A stretch of DNA of 32,902 nucleotides from Sherwoodlollariibacterium sp049275655. Its GTDB lineage: Bacteria > Omnitrophota > Gorgyraeia > Gygaellales > Profunditerraquicolaceae. The stretch is taken from contig JBASUY010000022.1 of assembly GCA_049275655.1 (NCBI GenBank), forward strand, positions 1 to 32,902, given 5' to 3'. Of the stretch, positions 7,234 to 14,823 are shown one piece after another (positions within the stretch are counted from its first letter, which is position 1; every line of letters starts with the position of its first letter). The notes beneath the pieces are model-generated. The model was not told the DNA's origin and did no database searches. It worked only from the letters and a program-made list of their open reading frames with translations. Position numbers and translations under genes: made by a program.

Positions 7234-9286
7234 TAGGGTCTCCGTAAAGGACTCGTTTTCTCCAATAAATAAGCGCCCGAGTATAATCAAGCCGGTCTTC
7301 ATTAAGCAAAGCTAAATTAGAATAAGCAGGGGCAAAATAAGGGTCCACAGATATAGCCCGAAGATACGCCTCTTCTGCTTTTTCCGGCATAAACTCCTTC
7401 TCATAAGCAATCCCTAAATTATTATAAGCTGCGGCATATTTACTATCTAACTCTATAGCCTTCTTAAAATAACGTATAGCTTCTTTATTATCCAAAGATG
7501 CCTGCGACTCTAATCCCTTAAAATAATAATCGCGCGCGCTCTGCAAAGGCACAGCTAAAGGAGTAGATTCTCCTGCCCTCTCTGCTGCATCTATCCCCCT
7601 GGCATCTTTAAGGTACCCCTGGGGGTTCTCTTCAGTCTCAAATAAAGCGCTGTCTATCTTCTGATCCCTATCTATCTTAACCTGCAGTTTCTTAGGGAGA
7701 TATTCTTTAGGAAGAATTTTAGCAATCTCTAATCCTCTTAGCCCTTCATCACTGCGCATTATCCTCGGAGTTAGAAAGACTATAACCTCTGTCCTCTTTT
7801 TCTCGCTGGTGCGGTTGCCAAAGAATATATCAAGAAAGGGAATTTTAGAAAGCACAGGCCAACCTCTAATCGCATCCGTGTTTTCAATCTTAGTCATGCC
7901 GGCAATCATGATCATCGTGCCATCCTTAACCTTTACCGTTGTCTCTGATTCAGAAGTCTGGACTATCGGAATACGGCTACCTAAAGCAGTCTCCACAGTC
8001 TCCTTTACAGAACTTACCTCAGGCTTCAATTTCATGGTAATAAAACCATCGGAGCCTATCCTTGGGGATATTTTAAGTTTAACGCCAACATCAATAAACT
8101 CTACTGTTTCCGAAGTAACCGTGGTAGAAGTAGCCTGGCTCTGCGTCTGTGTTATGTAAGCCTCACGCACGCCAATCATAATATTCGCCTCTTCATTATT
8201 AACAACTGCTATCCTAGGCTGAGAAATGATATTTGTCTTGCCATAAGTATTAAGAAAGTTTAATATTGCCTTATAGTGGTCCACAGCTAAAGTGCCGACG
8301 GATATTTTTTGAAACTGCGCTAATGTGGCAGGAAAATAACCGGCGAAGGTTAATCCATCCATAGCCGCAGAGGTATAAACTTTCTCCCAATCTATGCCGC
8401 GCTCAAACTTATCGCTTAAACTAAGCTCTACAATATCAGCCTCCACATAAACCTGACGCGATTCTTCGTCTATCTCGCGCACAAGCATGCCTATCTTATC
8501 TATCTTCTTAGCCAAATCCGAAACAATGGCCTTACTGCTTCTTTCATCTACTATAACCTCTCCTGTGCCTTGCGTAATAGCGGAAGTTATTTGAGTTTTA
8601 GCATCAGCAGCTTTAATGTAGTTAAGGTTGTAAACCTTGGTTGTCAATGGCTGATCCATTTCATTTATCATATTTTTCATCAACTGAAGCTTCTCGGGAA
8701 TATCTATGAGAATAATGGTCCCGCTTGATTCATCTACAACTAATTTGCCCAAGTCTGATTTTAACTGGCCTAAGGCATTAAAAACTACTGAGGGCTTAGC
8801 ATAAACAAGTTTTACCGTCTCTACCTTTCTATTGTCAATGTAATCCCGGCCGAAAATTTTTTTAAATTCCGCTTCGCTCATAACATAATAAATATTACCT
8901 TTTTTGTTTAGGGCAAGGCCTTGAGTTAAAAGGACTATATCTAAAACATCGTTAAAAGAGACGTTATTAAGATAGATAGTAACGCGCCCTGAGATATTTT
9001 TGCTGGGAACAATTGTTTTTTGCGTCTTAAGAGAAAGTATGCGCAACAGCTCTACAATTTCAACATTCTTTAAATCTAAAGAGATCTTATCTGCCTGCTC
9101 ATTATGGTCAATATCTTCTTGCGCAAAAATAGAAACCCCTAAAGGCGCTATCAGTAAAAATAATAAAAATAGGCAAATACTCCATTTCATAAGTGGGGAC
9201 AGCGACTTTTTAAGTGGGGACAGCGACTTTTTGATAAAAAAGTCGCTGTCCCCATTTATACCATTTATAATATTATCTGATTGCAT
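7181..9286 (-). CDS. Secretin with C-terminal TPR domain
   Basis: This encodes 701 aa from the ATG at 9286, which has GAGGAG 4 nt upstream. A later ATG at 9190 would give the conventional signal peptide (MKWSICLFLLFLLIAPLG, cut after FAQ) but has no ribosome site; the residues between are encoded by repeats. The order after the signal is an STN/N0-type domain (KISLDLKNVEIVELLRIL), two N-type ring domains (VKLVYAKPS, YNLNYIKAADA) and the secretin core with its C-terminal signature (VPIVQTSESETTVKVKDG or close, IAGMTKIENTDAIRGWPVLS, VIVFLTPRIM). About 115 C-terminal residues form two to three TPRs (AIRYFKKAIELDSKYAAAYN). It is closely similar to the preceding secretin along its whole core. Secretins form outer-membrane rings for type II/III secretion or type IV pili. 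The TPR tail is unusual, since this end faces the membrane pore, and may recruit partners or cargo. Confidence 0.9.
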   Translation of the reverse strand: MQSDNIINGINGDSDFFIKKSLSPLKKSLSPLMKWSICLFLLFLLIAPLGVSIFAQEDIDHNEQADKISLDLKNVEIVELLRILSLKTQKTIVPSKNISGRVTIYLNNVSFNDVLDIVLLTQGLALNKKGNIYYVMSEAEFKKIFGRDYIDNRKVETVKLVYAKPSVVFNALGQLKSDLGKLVVDESSGTIILIDIPEKLQLMKNMINEMDQPLTTKVYNLNYIKAADAKTQITSAITQGTGEVIVDERSSKAIVSDLAKKIDKIGMLVREIDEESRQVYVEADIVELSLSDKFERGIDWEKVYTSAAMDGLTFAGYFPATLAQFQKISVGTLAVDHYKAILNFLNTYGKTNIISQPRIAVVNNEEANIMIGVREAYITQTQSQATSTTVTSETVEFIDVGVKLKISPRIGSDGFITMKLKPEVSSVKETVETALGSRIPIVQTSESETTVKVKDGTMIMIAGMTKIENTDAIRGWPVLSKIPFLDIFFGNRTSEKKRTEVIVFLTPRIMRSDEGLRGLEIAKILPKEYLPKKLQVKIDRDQKIDSALFETEENPQGYLKDARGIDAAERAGESTPLAVPLQSARDYYFKGLESQASLDNKEAIRYFKKAIELDSKYAAAYNNLGIAYEKEFMPEKAEEAYLRAISVDPYFAPAYSNLALLNEDRLDYTRALIYWRKRVLYGDPNDEWTKQAIQRVKELSR
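7240..7243 (-). promoter_or_regulatory. Ribosome binding site deciding the histidine kinase start
   Basis: GGAG lies 6 nt before the ATG at 7233 (and 9 nt before the ATG at 7230), inside the 3' end of the secretin-TPR gene. The upstream in-frame ATG at 7302 has no such site. Confidence 0.6.
9191..9253 (-). repeat. REP-like repeat cluster with a perfect 17-bp hairpin
   Basis: Two perfect tandem 21-nt units, AAGTGGGGACAGCGACTTTT plus T, occupy 9191-9211 and 9212-9232. The inverted arm follows at 9237-9253. The second unit and the inverted arm form a perfect 17-bp stem around a 4-nt loop (GATA, 9233-9236). On the minus strand the cluster lies between the ribosome site/ATG at 9286 and the signal-peptide core of the secretin-TPR gene. 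It is translated as GDSDFF and then KKSLSPL twice. Confidence 0.92.
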
Positions 9287-10808
9287 CCCTCTCCTCGCGC
9301 CCGGAATCACTAATACCGCTTATAATTGTTGGCGTTATAAAAATAACTATCTCTGATTTTGCCTTTTCCTTTGTCTTTGCAGAAAATAAATGGCCCAAAA
9401 TAGGCAACTTAGACAAACCGGGCAGGCCCTTAACCTCTTTTGAATCGCTATCCATCATCAACCCGGCTATAACTAACATACTGCCGTCTTTTACCTTAAC
9501 CACAGTCTCCGATTCAGCAGTTTTAACTATCGGCACACGGCTACCTGCTTCGGTATCTAAATACTCTTTTACCGTGCTGATTTCAGGCTTTATTTTCATA
9601 GTAATAAAACCATCAGAACCAATAGTAGGAATAACTACAAGCTTAAGCCCGACATCTATAAAGTTAATGTTCTCTGCGGTAATTACAGAAGTTTCGCCTT
9701 GGCTTTGGCTAGAGGTAACATATGCCTCGCGAGTGCCGACAAGAATCCTTGCCTCTTCTTTGTTAACCGCCACAATCCTAGGGCGGTTAAGCACCTTGAT
9801 TTTCCCGTATTCGTTAATCATTTTTATAATTATATTATAATGGTCCTGAGCCAAGGTCCCTATGCTAATTTTACCATAATTAGACAAATCCGGAGTAACC
9901 GGGAATTTCGCTACTAAATCCAAATTATCCATATGTACGGACTTAAATATTTTTTCCCACTCAATACCGCTTTGGAATTTATCGCCTATCTCTACCTCAA
10001 TGATCTCCCCGGTAATAAGCACTTGACGAGACTGTTCGTCTAGTTCCTGCAAAAGGTTTTTTATACGCGCTAACCTTTGAGGAAAATCATAAACCACCAC
10101 CTTACCGCTTCTATCATCAGAGATAATCTGCCCTACCCCGGGGGTAATTAATTCATTCAGGTAATTTTTCATATCCCCAAAACGCGCATAATTAATATCA
10201 ATGACTAAAGTTTCTAAAGGACGGTCTAGTTCTTTGATAGCTTCTAAAATAATGTTTAGGGATTGCGGAGTATCGGTTATTATAATAGTCCCGGTAGATT
10301 CATCGGCAACAATCTTGCCAAGGTCGGATTTTAAAGAAGTAATCGCATTGACGACATTAGAGGGCTTAGCATAGGTAAGCCGTATAGTGCGGGTCTCCTT
10401 CCTTTCTCCGAATTTTTTCCCATAAGCCCGTTCATATTCTACCGCAGTCATCACCTTTACTACGTTTCCCTTCCTCTCATAAGCAAGGTTCTGTAAGGTA
10501 ACGATTACGTCCAGTGCATCATCAAAACTTAAATTATCAATAAAAACCGAAACCCGGCCACTTACTTCAGGAGAAGTAACTATGGTAATCCCGGATTTTG
10601 CAGAGATTATCTTAAAAAGCTCATTGATATCAACCCCTTTTAAATCCAAAGAGATCTTATCATGGCTCTCTTGGCCGCCGTTATTTAACTCGTCTAAATG
10701 AGCCTCGCTAGCCGCGTTTAGCTGCATACCCTCCTCTTGAGATAAAATTAACCCGGGATAAAATAAAAATAAAGACAAATATAAAAAAAAATAAAATAAT
10801 ACCCTCAT
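9273..10808 (-). CDS. Secretin (GspD/PilQ/MshL family), first of a tandem pair
   Basis: This 511-aa protein has a signal peptide of about 23 residues (MRVLFYFFLYLSLFLFYPGL, ILSQ). An STN/N0-type domain follows at about 50-130 (KISLDLKGVDINELFKII). Two N-type ring domains lie at about 138-196 and 198-258. The secretin core spans about 262-495 and ends in the family signature VPIVKTAESETVVKVKDG, IAGLMMDSDSKEVKGLPGLS, LPILGHLFS, EIVIFITPTII. It lacks the TPR tail of the next gene. The start ATG overlaps the stop of the GspC-like gene by 4 nt (ATGA), and its own end overlaps the next secretin start by 14 nt. It should form an outer-membrane multimeric channel. Whether it makes a homo-ring or a mixed ring with its neighbour is open. 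Confidence 0.93.
   Translation of the reverse strand: MRVLFYFFLYLSLFLFYPGLILSQEEGMQLNAASEAHLDELNNGGQESHDKISLDLKGVDINELFKIISAKSGITIVTSPEVSGRVSVFIDNLSFDDALDVIVTLQNLAYERKGNVVKVMTAVEYERAYGKKFGERKETRTIRLTYAKPSNVVNAITSLKSDLGKIVADESTGTIIITDTPQSLNIILEAIKELDRPLETLVIDINYARFGDMKNYLNELITPGVGQIISDDRSGKVVVYDFPQRLARIKNLLQELDEQSRQVLITGEIIEVEIGDKFQSGIEWEKIFKSVHMDNLDLVAKFPVTPDLSNYGKISIGTLAQDHYNIIIKMINEYGKIKVLNRPRIVAVNKEEARILVGTREAYVTSSQSQGETSVITAENINFIDVGLKLVVIPTIGSDGFITMKIKPEISTVKEYLDTEAGSRVPIVKTAESETVVKVKDGSMLVIAGLMMDSDSKEVKGLPGLSKLPILGHLFSAKTKEKAKSEIVIFITPTIISGISDSGREERDAIR
9291..9296 (-). promoter_or_regulatory. Ribosome binding site for the secretin-TPR gene
   Basis: GAGGAG lies 4 nt before the ATG at 9286 and inside the last codons of the preceding secretin gene. 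It favours a start upstream of the repeat cluster, which makes the repeats part of the protein. The ATG at 9190 has only the repeat-derived CCCCACTT in front of it. Confidence 0.65.
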
Positions 10809-11464
10809 CTTAACTCATAATCCTTTAAGCCATCTTGAGTAGATACCTGCAAGGTTACTGAATTGCGTGTTATATTTTTTACCTTATAAGACTCATTAAA
10901 AGTATCCCCTTTTTTAAGTATATATGTCCTTGTATCTTTTTCATTTTCAATCATAACTTCAGGATTAGCCGACCAAATAATACCCACCAGTTTTAATGCT
11001 TTTATTTCTTCCGATAGATCTGTAGCATCCTGCGGATTTAATAAATCATAAGAAGTATTAAAAGGAAGAAATACATTCCTTTTTATATCCTTAAAGGAAA
11101 CAGAGTTGCGCAGGCTCGCCTGCTTTTGCCCTGCATTAATTAATTCCTCTATCTGCCTAGAGCTAGCGCTATTAAAAGCTTCAAGGCTTAAAAGTGAAGG
11201 CCCGGGAGGAGTAAAAATAGTAAATAAAAAAACTAAAACTAAAAAAAGAGCTGCTGAAATTAATCCTTTGTTAATATAAACTAAATCAATTTTTAGGTGC
11301 TTAATTTGAAATAATAATTTATTGAGGTTAAATTTTTCCCCTATTTTCTTTATAGGAGGCTTCTGCCCTTTGGGGATTAGGATTTGCTGCCCTTCTAAGG
11401 TAGGGGTACTATATTGGCCTTCTATAAGCTTAAGGAGCCTTTCGTCAGAACTCTGTTTATCCAT
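10805..11464 (-). CDS. GspC/PilP-like inner-membrane protein
   Basis: This 219-aa protein has a cytoplasmic N-terminus of about 67 residues, one membrane helix (about 68-84, LISAALFLVLVFLFTIF) and a periplasmic part. The last 60 residues (LVGIIWSANPEVMIENE, YILKKGDTFNESYKVKNI, SVTLQV) match the beta-rich HR domain of GspC and the related PilP fold, which binds the secretin N0 domain in type II secretion and type IV pili. No PDZ domain follows, so it is shorter than classical GspC. Its position directly before the first secretin (4-nt ATGA overlap) and 2 nt after the ATPase gene supports this role. Sequence similarity is structural in character and not strong, so the family name is moderately certain. 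Confidence 0.75.
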   Translation of the reverse strand: MDKQSSDERLLKLIEGQYSTPTLEGQQILIPKGQKPPIKKIGEKFNLNKLLFQIKHLKIDLVYINKGLISAALFLVLVFLFTIFTPPGPSLLSLEAFNSASSRQIEELINAGQKQASLRNSVSFKDIKRNVFLPFNTSYDLLNPQDATDLSEEIKALKLVGIIWSANPEVMIENEKDTRTYILKKGDTFNESYKVKNITRNSVTLQVSTQDGLKDYELR

Positions 11465-11466
11465 AA

Positions 11467-12291
11467 CTATAAAGCGCTTTTAGTTATTGCTTCTCTAATT
11501 ATATCTGCATCAATTAAAGTTTTTTTGCTCATCAAAAAATTTCTTAAGGCGTTATGGCAAATTAAATTAATCCTACGCGGATAACCTTGGCTATAGCGAT
11601 AAATCTCGCTAACTGCTTCTTCTGTAAAGAGTTTTAGCTCAGAGTTAAAACCGGAATGTTTCAAACGAAAATCAATTAAATCCCTTGTCGCAAATTCATC
11701 CAAAGGGTTTATTACATATTTAAGGACTATACGGTCGTAAAAATTCTTAATCTCTTTTATTCTAGGCAAGAGCTCTAACTGCCCTAACAAGACTAACTGC
11801 AAAAGCTTAAAATCATTAGTTTCATAATTTAATAAGACACGTAAGATCTCTAAAGACAAGGAGTTAAGTTTCTGAGCTTCATCAACAACCAAAACTATCG
11901 TTTTATTCTCCTCCACCCCCTTTTGAAAGAGAAATTTCTTAATAACCTCTTTATAATCAAGTATTGTAGGAGAGTCCCCGATATCATCCTGCAGGTTAAA
12001 GGTGCGTACCAACGACTCCAAGAATAACTCTGCGCTTTCGGCGGTTGGATCCAAGACCATAAAGAAGAGTATATCCAAACGCTCTTTCAGCATTTGAAAA
12101 AGCTTGCGGGAGAGAGTAGTCTTGCCAACTCCCACATCCCCTAAAATAACGCTTAGGCCTCTTCGCAGGCGTATTTCAATCAAAAGCCTGGTAAGGGCAG
12201 CTTTATGTTCATTAGATTCAAAGAAAAAATCAGGGTCAGGGCTGTTAGAGAAAGGCTCCTTTTTTAACCCTAGCGCGGAATAATAGCTCAT
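11467..12291 (-). CDS. ExeA/GspA/MshM-like AAA ATPase
   Basis: This 274-aa protein opens with the family-typical YYSALGLKKEPFSNSPDPDF. Walker A is GDVGVGKTT at 51-59 and Walker B is LVVDEAQ (D137, E138). It also has LLGQLELLPRI and the C-terminal helical part with GYPRRINLICHNAL. In Aeromonas the ExeA homologue, with ExeB, uses ATP to place the secretin in the peptidoglycan; MshM is the equivalent in MSHA pilus loci. ExeA proper continues into a membrane helix and a peptidoglycan-binding domain, which this protein lacks, as MshM does. It starts 4 nt after the MerR-like gene and ends 2 nt before the GspC-like gene. A secretin assembly or pilus role is inferred from family and context. Confidence 0.88.
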   Translation of the reverse strand: MSYYSALGLKKEPFSNSPDPDFFFESNEHKAALTRLLIEIRLRRGLSVILGDVGVGKTTLSRKLFQMLKERLDILFFMVLDPTAESAELFLESLVRTFNLQDDIGDSPTILDYKEVIKKFLFQKGVEENKTIVLVVDEAQKLNSLSLEILRVLLNYETNDFKLLQLVLLGQLELLPRIKEIKNFYDRIVLKYVINPLDEFATRDLIDFRLKHSGFNSELKLFTEEAVSEIYRYSQGYPRRINLICHNALRNFLMSKKTLIDADIIREAITKSAL

Positions 12292-12295
12292 CCTA

Positions 12296-12523
12296 TCAAC
12301 CCTTCCTTAATAAATCGCATATAAGCTTTAATGAATACCCTCGGCTCTTAAGCTCAGAGACCTTCTTTAGGCAAGCACTGACTTCTTTGGAGCTGTAAAG
12401 ACGATTATTAGCCTCTCTCTTTTTAACCTTTAAAAGCCCAAGGTTAGTATAGTAGTTAACCGTCTGATAAGATATGCTATGAATTTTAGTTATTTCGGCG
12501 GGAGAAATTAAAGATTCGGCCAT
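12296..12523 (-). CDS. Small MerR-like DNA-binding protein
   Basis: This 75-aa protein consists of little more than a MerR-type winged helix: ISPAEITKIHSISYQTVNYY (recognition helix), TNLGLL, then NNRLYSSKEVSACLKKVSEL and a final helix. It lacks the long coiled-coil dimerisation helix and effector domain of full MerR regulators, so it is either a minimal regulator or an excisionase-like DNA-bending protein. AGGAG (in ACAGAGGAGACAAAATG) is well spaced from the ATG. It is the first gene after a double promoter containing a 20-bp direct repeat and an inverted repeat, so autoregulation of the secretin operon is plausible but unproven. Confidence 0.85.
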   Translation of the reverse strand: MAESLISPAEITKIHSISYQTVNYYTNLGLLKVKKREANNRLYSSKEVSACLKKVSELKSRGYSLKLICDLLRKG

Positions 12524-12562
12524 TTTGTCTCCTCTGTTAAAAGGATTATAGATGTATAGTAA

Positions 12563-12621
12563 GTTATAGCACTTGATATAACTCTATGTCAAATGATATA
12601 AAAGAATATGTTTTTTGTCAA
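12563..12621 (-). promoter_or_regulatory. Two overlapping sigma70-type promoters for the secretin operon
   Basis: Promoter 1 has -35 TTGACA (12616-12621), a 17-bp spacer and -10 TATCAT (12593-12598). Promoter 2 has -35 TTGACA (12587-12592), an 18-bp spacer and -10 TATAAC (12563-12568). The direct repeat TTATATCAnnTG occurs twice at a 20-bp distance across both promoters. GTTATA-N8-TATAAC forms an inverted repeat inside promoter 2. These are candidate operator sites, possibly for the MerR-like protein encoded by the first gene. Confidence 0.75.
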
Positions 12622-12673
12622 GAAGTATTTTTAATTCTTAATTTAAATCTAGTGTCGGGGAAGAAAAGAAAAG

Positions 12674-13060
12674 CTAAAAAGCTTTCTCTTTATTGGCGAT
12701 GGCTTGATTAATTTTTTTAAGCATACTCTCTAAGGAAAGGGGCTTAACTAAATAATTCACTATGCCTAATTTATAGGCCTTTTTAACATCCTTTGGGTCG
12801 CTTAAGCCGGAAATAACAATTATCGGTATTCCGCAAGTATAAGAATCATGATTTAAAATTTCACACACCTCAAAGCCTCCTAAGTCAGGCATCAATAAAT
12901 CTAAGAGAATTAAATGAGGCTTAAAAGAGCGTATTAAACGCACAACATTTTTAGATTCCTTACAAATCATAACATCAAAATTATTAGCAACAAGAAAATC
13001 TTTTAGCAAGGAGAGGACCTCTGGCTCATCATCAGCAATAAAGATACGTCTTTTTGCCAT
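12674..13060 (-). CDS. Single-domain response regulator (CheY-like receiver)
   Basis: This 128-aa protein is a receiver domain and nothing else. It has the acidic pair D10/D11, phospho-acceptor D54 in ILLDLLMPDLGG, a conserved serine in IIVISGLSD and lysine in YLVKPLS. The ATG at 13060 is chosen because AGGAGG lies 5 nt upstream; a GTG at 13066 is in frame but overlaps that ribosome site. There is no output domain, so it must act by protein contact or phospho-transfer. It stands between the aminotransferase gene and the secretin-operon promoter. No histidine kinase is adjacent on its own side; the kinase at 5827-7233 is of the NarX type and probably has another partner. Confidence 0.92.
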   Translation of the reverse strand: MAKRRIFIADDEPEVLSLLKDFLVANNFDVMICKESKNVVRLIRSFKPHLILLDLLMPDLGGFEVCEILNHDSYTCGIPIIVISGLSDPKDVKKAYKLGIVNYLVKPLSLESMLKKINQAIANKEKAF

Positions 13061-13065
13061 CTTCA

Positions 13066-13071
13066 CCTCCT
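13066..13071 (-). promoter_or_regulatory. Ribosome binding site deciding the receiver start
   Basis: AGGAGG lies 5 nt before the ATG at 13060. It covers the alternative GTG start at 13066, so the ATG is the real start. Confidence 0.8.
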
Positions 13072-13131
13072 ATTCTATTCCTTAAACCTTTTTGGATACC
13101 ACCTGCACTAATTAAAAACAAGAAGGCACAG

Positions 13132-14283
13132 TTATTTATTTAAAAAAGCGCCGATTCTTTTTAAAGCTTCCCTAAGATTATCAAGGCTTGAAGCATAGGA
13201 TATACGAAGATAATCTTTGTATTCCCTGCCAAAGGCAGTCCCCGGGACTACGGCAACTCTCTTCTTCTTTAAAAGCCTTTGGGCAAAATCAAGGGCAGTT
13301 AACCCTGTTTTTTTGATATTAGGAAAGGCATAAAAAGCTCCTTGCGGCTTATGGCAAAGAAGCCCTAGCTTATTTAACCCTTCAATAACAAATTCCCTTC
13401 TTCTTGCATACTCACGCTTCATCTCTCTAACTTCCTTTTCCCCCGAATACAACGCCTCAGACGCTGCCATCTGAGAGACTGTGGGGACACACATAATAGT
13501 ATATTGGTGTATCTTAGTCATCCCCGCAATAATATCTTTAGGCCCGCAGGCAAAACCTACCCTCCAGCCGGTCATCGCGTATGACTTAGAGAAACCATTA
13601 AGATAAACCGTATTCTTTTTAGCCTTAGGCAAAGAGGGAAAGGCTACATGCTCAAAATCATAGGTTAAATCCCCGTATATCTCGTCCGATATACATATGA
13701 TTTTATTCTTTAAGAGAATCTCGTTTATCTTGCTCAATTCTTTTCTGTTGTAAGAAATTCCGGTAGGATTACATGGGTAATTAAAGATTATCCCCTTTAC
13801 CTTATCGTCTATATGCTTCTCTAAGTTTTTGACGGTTAGTTTAAATCCATCCTTCTGCGTATCTATATACACGGGGATCCCTGAAGCTAACTCCGTAAGC
13901 GGGCCATAAGAGACATAGTTAGGAGAAGGTATTAGAATCTTATCATTAGGGTTTACAATCGCACGCAAAGCTAAATCCATAGCCTCGCTTACCCCAATAG
14001 TAATTAAAATCTCTTCATCCGCAGAGTATTCTACCCCAAACCTATTTCTTAGATAACGGCTTATACCTAAACGCAGTTTGTATAAACCTTTATTAGAAGT
14101 ATATGAAGTAAAACCCTCCTCAAGCGCAGTTATCCCAGATTCACGTATTGCCCATGGGGTAACAAAATCAGGCTCCCCTACGCCTAGTGATATAACATCC
14201 TTCATGCCTAAGACTAAATCAAAAAAAGCCCTGATGCCTGAAGGCTGCATCTGTTCTACTTTATCAGAGACAATGTTTCTCAT
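13132..14283 (-). CDS. PLP-dependent class I/II aminotransferase
   Basis: This 383-aa protein has fold-type I aspartate aminotransferase family features. PLP Schiff-base lysine K233 lies in GFSKSYAMTGWRVGF. N172 is in YPCNPTG, D200 and Y203 are in SDEIYGDL, and a glycine-rich cofactor region is at VSEAMDL. The C-terminal LRISYA arginine would bind the substrate carboxylate. The opening (SDKVEQMQPSGIRAFFDLV) is typical of the bacterial/archaeal branch paired with Lrp/AsnC regulators. It transfers amino groups between an amino acid and a 2-oxo acid; substrate (aspartate, aromatic or alanine) cannot be fixed from sequence. There is no clear ribosome site before the ATG. It lies 33 nt downstream of the Lrp-type regulator gene, probably in one operon. 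Confidence 0.92.
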   Translation of the reverse strand: MRNIVSDKVEQMQPSGIRAFFDLVLGMKDVISLGVGEPDFVTPWAIRESGITALEEGFTSYTSNKGLYKLRLGISRYLRNRFGVEYSADEEILITIGVSEAMDLALRAIVNPNDKILIPSPNYVSYGPLTELASGIPVYIDTQKDGFKLTVKNLEKHIDDKVKGIIFNYPCNPTGISYNRKELSKINEILLKNKIICISDEIYGDLTYDFEHVAFPSLPKAKKNTVYLNGFSKSYAMTGWRVGFACGPKDIIAGMTKIHQYTIMCVPTVSQMAASEALYSGEKEVREMKREYARRREFVIEGLNKLGLLCHKPQGAFYAFPNIKKTGLTALDFAQRLLKKKRVAVVPGTAFGREYKDYLRISYASSLDNLREALKRIGAFLNK

Positions 14284-14316
14284 TTTTTAAAAAAATAATA
14301 AGGAAAAGATATTTTA

Positions 14317-14808
14317 TTAATAAGATATAGCTATCCTCTTATTCTCCTCTTTGCGCTTTAAGGCGACTCCGTCTTCCTTGTATTTTTTAAGCAGAAAATG
14401 CGTAGTCGTCTCGCGGACATTCTCTAAGGAGGCAAGCTTCTCTGCTACAAAGTTTGATACGGTATGTATATTCTTGCCCTCCACTATCACCAGAAGGTCG
14501 TAAGCGCCTGATATAAGATAACAACTTAAGACCTCCGGAAAAGAATATATCCTCTCGGCTATCCTGTCAAAACCAACATCTTTCTGCGGGAAGACATTAA
14601 CCTCAATTAAAGCGCGCACGGATGTTTCATCATTTTGAATTAAATCTTTATTTAAGACTGTTTTGTATTTTAAGATTACCCCTTCTTTTTCATACTTTTT
14701 AATCTTATCCCTTATCTCTTTAGGGCTCTTTTTTTTCTTAAGCATCTTAGCGATATCCTCGGGAGCCGTACGCGCATCTTTCTCTAATATCTTAAGTATC
14801 TCATCCAT
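14317..14808 (-). CDS. Lrp/AsnC-family regulator
   Basis: This 163-aa protein has an N-terminal winged helix-turn-helix (residues about 1-50, ARTAPEDIAKML, IRDKIKKYEKEGVILKYKTV). It is followed by a RAM/AsnC ligand-binding domain (about 65-150, VRALIEVNV, VLSCYLISGAYDLLVIVEG). A basic C-terminal tail follows (KKYKEDGVALKRKEENKR). AAGGGG precedes the ATG by 5 nt. These proteins form octamers that sense amino acids. It lies between nadE (15 nt gap) and the aminotransferase, and control of the latter is the usual relationship. The helix-turn-helix is lysine-rich and diverged, but the order of elements is clear. Confidence 0.9.
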   Translation of the reverse strand: MDEILKILEKDARTAPEDIAKMLKKKKSPKEIRDKIKKYEKEGVILKYKTVLNKDLIQNDETSVRALIEVNVFPQKDVGFDRIAERIYSFPEVLSCYLISGAYDLLVIVEGKNIHTVSNFVAEKLASLENVRETTTHFLLKKYKEDGVALKRKEENKRIAISY

Positions 14809-14823
14809 CTCTTCCCCTTTCGC

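Noticed and set aside
7809..8159. Open plus-strand frame of 116 codons
   Set aside because: It is complementary to the conserved secretin core, which fully explains the open frame.
13072..13131. Promoter before the single-domain receiver (TTGTTT-17-TATCCA)
   Set aside because: The -10 is poor; read-through from the aminotransferase gene is equally likely.
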